Assembly: GCF_000471905.2 (NCBI RefSeq)
Contig: NW_006494931.1
Span: forward strand, 7,615,202-7,679,201
DNA length: 64,000 nucleotides
Reading direction: 5' to 3'
Origin: Amborella trichopoda
Lineage: Eukaryota > Streptophyta > Magnoliopsida > Amborellales > Amborellaceae
Part shown: positions 56,159 to 64,000 of the stretch, one piece after another
Layout: every line of letters starts with the position of its first letter
How positions within the stretch are numbered: the stretch's first letter is position 1
Position numbers and translations under genes: made by a program
The notes under the pieces: generated by a model
The model's database searches: none
Told to the model about the DNA's origin: nothing
The model's input: the letters and a program-made list of their open reading frames with translations, nothing else

Positions 56159-57297
56159 TGTTTGAACGTGTTTTCATCACCTTGGTCCTAGGTAGGAAGC
56201 AGGTCAATAAAGCTTACAAAAACAGTGGAAATTCCTGAACATCACAAAATGGCCCCAGAATTAGTTAGCAACGTCATCGGCACTTCAAAAGACCACCTGC
56301 TAAGTTTCATCGCGATCAGACATGTCTAAAGTAGTGAAAACAAAGAAACAATTTCAGCAAAATCGGTCTCTTGCACCCTGAAATGGACCCCATAACTAGA
56401 GCTATATTTATGGTGCATCAAACAGGTGTGGGACCACCGCCATTAGATCCAGTACAGTCGAAAACCCTTATGGGTCAAGTTTAAGCTTAATCGGGCACTC
56501 TAAGACAAATTTATGGGTAAAAGACTAAAAAGGCTAGGTCGCACACTATTTCTGTGTGGCCTCATTTCACCAAAAAACCATTAAAGGTGGTTGTTTTGAC
56601 AGTCACGGGCAGTGACTTTCGGGGCCCATATCTCACTCATTCAGAGTCAGATTGTGCTCAAATTTTGTGAGCGTATTCTTCTCGTCAAGACGAGCGTTTT
56701 GATATATTTCATGCCCCTATATGATATCCAAGCAGGGAGAAAAGCTAGAGAGAAATTGTCGATTCATGAAGAAGTTGCAGAAAATTCAACAGCGACACCC
56801 TCGTTCGATGACTCAAATCACGACGCTCGCACCTCGGATCGATGCAAAACCAATTCCATTGTGTGCGTAAAGTATAGGGCTATCATTGGTCTAAACGCTA
56901 TACATGATGAATAGTCAAATTTCATGCACGAAGCCGACGAAATAACTGAAATTTCTGCCGCCGAATTCCAGATTTCGGTCAAGACTTAAGAGTTGCGAAA
57001 ACTTCGTTCAACTTCCAATTCGCATCCCTTTTGTTGCCATGCGTTAGTGCCCTACAATGAAGAAATCATAGAAAAACATTAAGGAATGAGCACACTATCG
57101 ATCCAAAATTTCCAAGATTCAAACAAATTTTAAGTCTCGAGATCATGACTTAAAAACATGATCCATGGCTCGAAGTTGGTATCAAAATAATCGCCATGCC
57201 AAGCCTTACAAGAAAACAATCATTTTTCAATCAAACGGGCATCAGAGCAACCCCGGGTCAGCCATAAAAGGTCACACAAGTTCTCTGGCAGCGGCAG
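56159..57297 (+). repeat. C-family LTR start, cut by element E
   Basis: Starts TGTTTGAACGTG and aligns with U3 at 13253-14400 and 35814-36960. The 100-codon frame at 56612-56914 lies within the LTR and is not a gene. Element E is inserted after 57297; the rest of this LTR should lie beyond the window's right edge. Confidence 0.7.
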
Positions 57298-59513
57298 TGT
57301 CACACCATAAGAATTTAAAATACTGATATTCCTGAGATGTGACATTCAAAGCAAAGCAATTTTAGATATCTACCATGCATTGAATCAAAATCAAAACCCC
57401 CTGTTCTTTTCCTTTTTCCTTTTTTTCTTTTTTTTTTCTTCAAATCTATATAAACTTTGTTCATAACTAATATTAACTAAAGGTCTAAACATATATAAAT
57501 CTCTTGACAGGACAAATTTACCATGACGAATTCTTACAAGGTAACAAAAGAAAGTTTAAGCTCAACTACAATATCTTCCAAAGTTGATCCTGACGAGCAC
57601 TCAATATGAAACCGCAGTTATCCTGACAAAAATGTTTACCATAGTTTGATGAGTTTGGCTACTCAGTAAGTGATCATGATAATCCTAAAAATAATCATGG
57701 TTGAAAGATATCAATATATTAAAAAAGGAGATCTATTAATAGAAATGCATCAACAGTTTCACTTTAAAAAATGCATAATTAAGTATAATTCGAATAATTG
57801 AAATACGTATAACATTTTAACGGCAGTGCATAATTCAAATGATTTCACAAAATACCCTACTGACGTCCCAAGTAGGTCATCTATATACCCCATCAGCATC
57901 TTGATGGGTCCACTTAATCCCTATCGGTGTCCCAAATATGTCCACTTAATCTCTGCAGGTCCACTTATACGTCACCGACGTAGCGGATAAGTCCACTTAA
58001 TCTCTACGGCGTACAGGATAGGTCCACTTATACCTCACCAGCGAACTGGATGAGTCCACTTGCATACTTAAAGTATATCTAAATATCTTTAAACGTTCGA
58101 AAGCAGCAATATCATGTACTCAACATATCACTGAAATTATTAATATGAATTTCACTGAAACTATAAATAACAGTCACTTTCAATAACATTCCGAAAATAA
58201 CCAGTCAAATATTTTGGGCTCAAATTCAGAAAGGTAGCATTTTGTAACGACATTCTAGCATAATTACCAATATATTATGTATAGAAAAACTCTTATAGAA
58301 ATCCAAGAATACGGAATTATCACAATTTATGGGATGTCAATTCGAAAATAAACATTTCACAGACAATGCTATAATCAAAAGCAAAAAATATTAGTATTCA
58401 ATTAATGAAGCAGTCATTTGCACATGAATTTTACAATGTCTAAATATTCAAAAACAGTAGAAAGAAATCTCACATTTTTATTAAAAGCAGAAAAATCAAA
58501 TTTGTTTGTAATAATTTTACAGTATCTAAAATTCTCTAACAATAGACAAGAAAAATGAATTTATTTCTAAGATTATTTTCGAGACAATGAGGTCACTTAC
58601 AGTTGCTCATCAGATTTGATTCACCGGAACCATATATAGGTCTAGACCATCAAAATGGTCTAAGAGAATCAAGGTTTAGAGTCCCTAAGCTTTACTTTGT
58701 ACGGTTACTGCTCTCACCTTTTATTTTCTTCGGAGGATCTAACCCTTGTCGGATGGTCAAGCCCCTTGAAATTGCCGACTACATGGTAGAAGTAAAAATT
58801 ATATAAGCGAAGGAAGACCTCATTATTAGGCTATTAAAAAGGGATGGTCGGAGAAGGACTACTCTAAGAGAAACATCAAACCGTGCTTTCCTGTTATCCT
58901 CAGAACTCATACATATATAAGGAATACAAGCGAGAGCAATTTTTTTTTTTTTTAATGATTTACAATATTTAAAATTCCTAACAGTAAATAAAATTTCACA
59001 ATTTTACTAAAAGTTTTTTTTTTTTTCAAAATAATGAGGTCGCTTGCGCATAAATTTATCATGCCTAAAATTCTTGATAATAAGCTGAAGTAATTATTTC
59101 ATTTCATTTTTAAAAAGAACGGATTATTTTTCAAGATAATGAAGTGACTTACCTAAAATATTTGAGAGGGAGCTTCCGATAAAAATTCGGCTAGAGAGAG
59201 GAGCTAACTGTGCTTGTAAGTGGGAGAGCGAGAGTGGAGTTATGTAAGGCGACGCCTTACCGTTACCCTATTTAAATCTTTTAAAATTCCTCCCCCTCAT
59301 GTATGAGGTGTAGCGTAAATGTCCGCCTTTAACACATGAAAACCACGTCCACTAAAGGACGTGGGAATGCAGCAATGCTTAAACCAAATGAAGGTAAAAG
59401 CTTTTGAATGTAGTGATTGTCCCTAAGGACAATCATGCTCCTATGGACCATCACTTATTAAAAGTTTCTTCTTTTATTTTATTTTATTTTTTTGAAATTT
59501 TTGGATTATTACA
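57298..59513 (-). repeat. 3' LTR of element E (2216 bp)
   Basis: On the minus strand starts TGTAATAATCC (59513) after the polypurine tract and ends TGTGACA (57298). It matches the element D LTR. It keeps the ACGT inverted repeat (59343-59364), the TATA-like box and the 38-bp minisatellite (about 57850-58065) but lacks the GCCTTT expansion. No genes. Confidence 0.88.
59343..59364 (-). promoter_or_regulatory. Inverted repeat with ACGT cores, element E LTR
   Basis: CCACGTCC (59343-59350) and GGACGTGG (59357-59364), 6-base spacer, as in element D. Both arms are intact in both LTRs although neighbouring sequence has diverged. Confidence 0.5.
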
Positions 59514-59530
59514 TTCTTATCCCCTTTAAA
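59514..59530 (-). other. Polypurine tract, element E
   Basis: On the minus strand TTTAAAGGGGATAAGAA directly precedes the LTR start TGTAAT. Confidence 0.8.
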
Positions 59531-59561
59531 GAAATTTAGTCCTCTAAATTTGTGTACCTGA

Positions 59562-60900
59562 TTACTGAAAAAGATAGGGATATTTTTCTTTGATTTCGTC
59601 TTCTCTTTCCCAAGTCGACTCCTCTTTTGAATGGTACTGCCATATTATACGGACCAAAGGAATCTCCTTGTTGCGCAATACTTGGACCCTCCTATCCAGT
59701 ATCAAAATTGGTTGCTCAATGAAGGACAAATCCTTTCTGATCAGTAAAGGTTCATATTTCAAGATATGGGATGGGTTGGGCTAATATTTTCGTAGTGATG
59801 GTACATGGAAGACACTATGGACGTTTGCCAATTTAGGTGGTATGCCAAGTCTATAAGCGACACCTCCGATTCTCTTCAGGATTTCAAATGGTCTGATGTA
59901 CCGTGGGCTCAGCTTTCCTTTCTTTCCGAATCTCATAATGCTTTTTGTTGGTGAGATCTTTAGGAAAACTCGATTACCTTCTTCAAATTCAGGATCTCTC
60001 CGTCGGTTATCGGCATAACTCTTTTGCGGACTCTGAGCTATCCTAAGCCTTTCTCGAATTAGTGTTATCTTATCTGTGGTTACCTGGACAATTTTTGGCC
60101 CCAAAAGCTTTCTTTAACCAACCTCGTCCCAACAGATGGGTGACCTACATTTCCTTCCATACAGGGCTTCATATGGTGCCATCTGAATATTGGCTTGGAA
60201 GCTATTATTATAAGCAAACTCAATCAGGGGTAAATGGTTATCCCAGCTTCCTGTAAAGTTAATGACACCGGCCCTCAGCATATCTTCCAAGGTTTGGATG
60301 GTCCTCTCCTATTGTCCATCAGTTTGGGGGTGAAAGGCAGTGCTAAAGGTGAGTCTCGTCCCATGGCTGACTGTAGCCTAGCCCAAAATTTAGAAGTAAA
60401 TCGAGTATCCCTGTCCGATACAATACTGACCGGAACTCCATGCAACCGCACTATTTCCTTAATGTACAACTAGGCCAGTCGATCCAAAGTGTAAGTCGTG
60501 CGAATCGGTAGAAAGTGGGCAGCTTTGGTCAGCCGGTCCATAATGAACCAAATGCTATCATGTCTTGAATTTGTTCTAGGCAAGCCAGAGACAAAATCCA
60601 TAGATGTGCTCCCACTTCCACTCTGGCAAGGGTCAAGGCTGCAACAACCCAGTGGGCCTTTGATGCTCAGCTTTTACTTGCTGGCATGTTAGGCACTTAA
60701 ACACAAATAGTGCTACCTCTTTTTTCATATTATTCGACCAAAAGGTTTTCTTCTGGTCCTGATACATTTTAATACTTTAGGGATGTATCATATAACGAGA
60801 GAGATGTGCTTCTTCCAAGAAAGATTTCTTCACACTCTCATCATTCGGGACACAAACCTGACTTTTAAATCTTAGCAAATCCTCACTGCATATAGAGAAT
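59562..60900 (-). pseudogene. pol: Element E integrase with chromodomain-like tail
   Basis: Same domain order as element D. C-terminal frame 59781-60104: SPRYIRPFEILKRIGGVAYR and NVHSVFHVPSLRKY. Tail frame 59562-59762: SFIEQPILILDRRVQVLRN and EEIREKYP-like end, typical of Tekay/Del chromodomains. Core frame 60275-60469 holds [20 protein letters not shown], with Trp where D has a stop. The HHCC finger lies near 60660-60860 ([14 protein letters not shown]). At least five frameshifts or stops. Confidence 0.85.
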
Positions 60901-61159
60901 TCATCTCTCTTTCCTAGCTTCACCTCTTTTTGCAATTTTTATAAGCTGAGGGTCTTTCTTTTGTGCCGATCGAATCTGTTGGATTAATTGGGGTTCTGCC
61001 TTAATGTTGGCAATCATACTTACCACACCATTAATGGATGGAACCGAATGTCAATCCACTATTTCCTCTAACAATCTCATTTCTTGGATCATTAGATGCG
61101 CTAAGACTCCCGTAGATTTTCTACTTAGAGCATCGACCACAATGTTAGCTTTTCCTGAA

Positions 61160-61680
61160 TGAGAATGGATTGTACAATCATAATCTTTTAAAAAATCCAT
61201 CCATCTTATCTGCTACATATTTAAATCCTTTTGAGAGAAGAGGTATTTCAAGCTCTTATGATCTGTGTATATTTCGAATTGCTCACCATATAGATAATGC
61301 CTCCACATTTCAAAGTGAATACTATTGCAAGCAGCTCCAAGTCATGAATTGGATTTTTTTTCTCATATTCTTTCAACTGTCTGAATGCATATGCCACTAC
61401 TTTCCCATATTGCATTAATACACAACCCAAGCCTTTATGTGAAGCATCACTATAAATCACAAATCCCCCACGCCCCTCAGGAATAGTTAAAATAGGTGCT
61501 GAAATTAATCGAACTTTTAGTTCTTGAAAACTCTCCTCACATTCACTTGTCCACTCAAATTTTACATTTTTCTGTGTCAATCGAGTCAATGGGGTTGCGA
61601 TTCGAGAAAATCCTTCTAGAAATTTTCTATGATATCTTGCCAATCCCAAAAAGCTTCAAACTTCAGTCACATTACTTGGT
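61160..61680 (-). pseudogene. pol: Element E RNase H domain
   Basis: Frame 61248-61649: [20 protein letters not shown] (connection), [20 protein letters not shown] (first Asp block), [20 protein letters not shown] (Glu/Asp helix). Canonical single RNase H of chromoviruses; no second RNase H. The frame is lost towards the integrase. Confidence 0.85.
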
Positions 61681-61759
61681 TGTTTCCAATTCACAACGAC
61701 TTCAACCTTTGAAGGATCAACTGATGGACCTTCCTTTGATATGACATGTCTTAAAAATG

Positions 61760-62506
61760 TCACTTGTTCAAGCCAAAATTCACATTTACTAAGTTTGACA
61801 TACAATTTCTTTCTCTTAATATTTGCAATACCATTCTTACGTGCTGCTCATGTTTCTTCTGATTATTGGAATAAATTAAAATATCATCGATGAATACTAC
61901 AACAAGTTTATCCAAAAAGGGCTTAAAGACCCGATTCATCAAATCCATAAATGCAACCGGTGCATGGGTTAATCCAAAAGGCAGGACTAAAAATTCATAA
62001 TGGCCATACCTTATTCCGAAAGCTATCTTGGAAACATCTTCACTTTTAATCTTAAGCTAATGGTATCTAGATCTAAGATCAATTTTTTAAAACACTTGCG
62101 ATCCTTGTAATTGATCAAATAAATCATCATATCTAGGTAATGGATACTTATTTGTCACTGTCACTTGGTTCAACTGTCTATAATAGATACACAATCTTAT
62201 GGTCCCATCTTTCTTTTTAACAAACAATACCAGAGCGCCCCAAGGTGACACACTGAGCCTGATAAAAACTTTATCTAATAATTCTTCCAATTGTTGTTTA
62301 AGTTCCTTAAGTTCGGCAGGTGCCATTCTATAAGATGCCTTAGAAATTGGGGCTACCCCTAGCAATAATTCAATAAAGAATTCAACTTCCCTGTCAGGTG
62401 GTAATCCTGGCAATTCTTCAGGAAAAACGTCGGGAAATTCTCGGATAACCGGAGTGGTATCCAAATTTAGGCAAGAAAGCCTTGACACCTTTTTCAAAGG
62501 AGGCAA
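61760..62506 (-). pseudogene. pol: Element E reverse transcriptase
   Basis: Frame 62087-62506 covers [40 protein letters not shown] and [20 protein letters not shown]. Frame 61760-61948 holds FMDLMNRVFKPFLDKLVVVF then IDDILIYSNN, so the catalytic Asp pair (usual YVDD, here FIDD) is kept. A stop just after QGSQVF (TAA) and a frame change separate the parts. Confidence 0.9.
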
Positions 62507-62930
62507 TTAGCTCGAATACAGGGGATTAAATATGATGGGAAGTCTTCTTTGATACCATTGAAGTAAAATACTGGTTGATTCGGAACACTAAAGGTAAACA
62601 TTTTCTTGTAACAATCAATACTTGCATGGTATGCAGAAAGCCAATCCTTGCCTAAGATTACATCAAAATCTTGAATTTCTAGGAGTATTAAATCAACCAA
62701 CAGTTCCTTTCTTCTATCTTTATTACATAAGATTTGTACACTAAATTGGTGTCAATTGAATTTCCCATCGGTGTGGCTACCTCTAGAATGTATTCTAATT
62801 GTTCTGGTTCTACCTTTAAGTGGCATGCAAAGTGTGGTGACACAAATGAATGAGTAGATTCAGGATCAATCAAAACATGAGCTACTTTTTGGAAGATAAT
62901 AAGAGTACCTTAGATCACTGATTTTGAGGC
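62494..62930 (-). pseudogene. Element E protease
   Basis: Frame 62688-62873 reads MIDPESTHSFVSPHFACHLK: the active-site D-S-G of retroviral-type aspartic proteases is altered to D-P-E. Frame 62494-62700 continues IQDFDVILGKDWLSAYHASI, the usual DVILGMDWL block. The enzyme would cleave Gag-Pol; the altered triad suggests it is dead. Confidence 0.8.
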
Positions 62931-63940
62931 CTGAGCGTCTAGCTGGGTGATCGCAAATACTCTTCCATTCATCTGAGGCTTTTGAGCTATCTCTCCCTAC
63001 TTTGGAAGCTGTTGTATCTATAGGCTAAGACATTCTCTAATCTAGTGCTCCAATTTTCCACATTTAAAACAGGCTCCAATATTCCAATAACAAGGGCTCG
63101 ATCCATGCTTTCTCCCACAATTTTTACATGGCTCTATTGGGCTTTGAAGTGGCAAGGGCCTTGACTTCTTGTTTGCCCTTTCAAACTGTTGTCGATTAGA
63201 CGGTGTGGGTCTAACCTGACTTTTCTGATTTTTCATCTTTTGGTAATCTTCGCAATCTTTTTCGACAATTTAGACTCGATCCACTATTTCAGCATAAGTT
63301 CTCAATTTTAAGATTGATATTCTGCTTCTAATAGCTGGTCTGAGACCCCTTCAAATTTTTTCACCTTTGTTGCCTCATTGTTAATCATATGTGGTGCAAA
63401 CCTGGCCAATTCAGTAAACTTGGCCTCGTACTGTGCTACTGTCCGGTTTCCTTGAATTAATTCTAGAAATTCCATTTCTTTTTTGTCTCGAATAAAATCT
63501 GGGAAATACTATTCATTAAATGCCTCTAGAAATACTTCCCAAGTCAAGGGTTTATTTTCTTTGACCAATACTCCTTTTGCCATTCGCCACCAATGTTGTG
63601 CTTCACCTTCTAACATAAAATTTGCCAAGGCCACCTTCTTATCATCAAGACATTCCATTACCTCAAATATTTTCTCCAACTATATAATTCATCCCTCGGC
63701 TTCTAGTCGGTTTACAGCACCCTTAAAAGAAGGTGGGTTCAATTTCTTAAATAGTTCGATATTACTCCCACCATTTCCTGTAACTGACTGCTTGGGTGGA
63801 TTGTTGTTTTCTATCTGATGTTGCATTAGAGCAACCATATTTTTCAAGGCTTTGTGAATTCCTTCCATTTTAGCTTCAGCTATTCTGGATCTTAACTTCG
63901 TCCCGGTCTGTACACACAATAAATGTGATTTTAAGTACAT
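62931..63940 (-). pseudogene. gag: Element E gag
   Basis: From 63940 (likely real start at the internal Met near 63868, MEGIHKALKNMVALMQHQIE). Capsid part: FKKLNPPSFKGAVNRLEAEG, stop near 63689, then WWRMAKGVLVKENKPLTWEV, FLEAFNE, stop, YFPDFIRDKKEMEFLELIQG and YEAKFTELARFAPHM. Nucleocapsid frame 63042-63236 holds CKNCGRKHGSSPC and CFKCGKLEH, two knuckles of C-X2-C-X4-H-X4-C type. Several in-frame stops. Confidence 0.85.
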
Positions 63941-63974
63941 TCTTTTAAAATTTCCTAAGAATCTTAAACCTATC

Positions 63975-63986
63975 GCTCTGATACCA
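63975..63986 (-). promoter_or_regulatory. Primer-binding site for initiator Met tRNA, element E
   Basis: On the minus strand TGGTATCAGAGC, complementary to the 3' end of plant initiator Met tRNA, four bases after the LTR end. This is the usual primer of Tekay and many other plant LTR elements. Confidence 0.93.
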
Positions 63987-63990
63987 TAGT

Positions 63991-64000
63991 TGTCACACCC
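63991..64000 (-). repeat. 5' LTR of element E, last bases only
   Basis: GGGTGTGACA on the minus strand equals the LTR end at 57298. The rest lies beyond the window. The internal region between LTRs is therefore about 4.48 kb (59514-63990). Confidence 0.85.

Noticed and set aside
63975..63986. Possible tRNA gene because of complementarity to initiator Met tRNA
   Set aside because: Only 12 bases match, and they sit right after an LTR end, so this is a primer-binding site.

Overview
This window comes from a repeat-rich plant nuclear genome. The evidence is Ty3/Gypsy LTR retrotransposons of two plant lineages: Tekay/Del-like chromoviruses, and Tat-like elements with a second RNase H domain in pol. 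Other signs are a primer site for plant initiator-Met tRNA, 5-bp target-site duplications and nested insertion. I see no host gene, rRNA, tRNA, CRISPR or bacterial-type operon. Every coding region is interrupted by stops or frameshifts, so this is a nest of old insertions, not a working gene cluster. The species cannot be read from the sequence.

Layout. (1) 1-11.6 kb: element A, minus strand, Tat-like gag but no pol. It has a plus-strand (antisense) coiled-coil ORF with its own TATA box, several tandem-repeat blocks, and an LTR ending in a primer-site-like motif at 9.65 kb. (2) 11.6-13.25 kb: an inverted LTR copy and another LTR fragment. (3) 13.25-49.97 kb: element C, plus strand, Tat-like. 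Its long pyrimidine-rich 5' LTR (13.25-17.49 and 22.17-23.57 kb) is split by an 0.8-kb foreign LTR (17.49-18.29 kb) and a truncated Tekay element D (18.96-22.17 kb). C gag is at 23.7-26.8 kb and pol (RT, RNase H, archaeal-type RNase H, integrase) at 27.9-31.3 kb. A 3' spacer with tandem repeats and antisense signals runs to 35.8 kb, where the 3' LTR begins. That LTR is interrupted at 37.47-47.99 kb by a minus-strand gag-only element F/G. It resumes at 47.99 kb and leads straight into a second primer site and gag leader, so one LTR appears shared by two internal regions. (4) 49.97-56.16 kb: a minus-strand LTR of the C family with its own 3' spacer. (5) 56.16-57.30 kb: another plus-strand C-family LTR start. 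(6) 57.30-64 kb: element E, minus strand, a nearly complete Tekay element with 3' LTR, polypurine tract, pol, gag, primer site and the first bases of its 5' LTR.

How the parts relate. D and E are one family in opposite orientation. A, C, the 48-kb fragment and the 50-56-kb fragment are related Tat-like elements; C alone carries recognisable pol, so A may have depended on enzymes supplied by C-like relatives. F/G and the LTR at 17.49 kb are a third family. The least explained structures are the antisense ORFs with TATA boxes, several palindromes inside LTRs and leaders, and exact-period tandem arrays, one of which preserves a reading frame. All similarities were judged by eye; no alignment or search was run.
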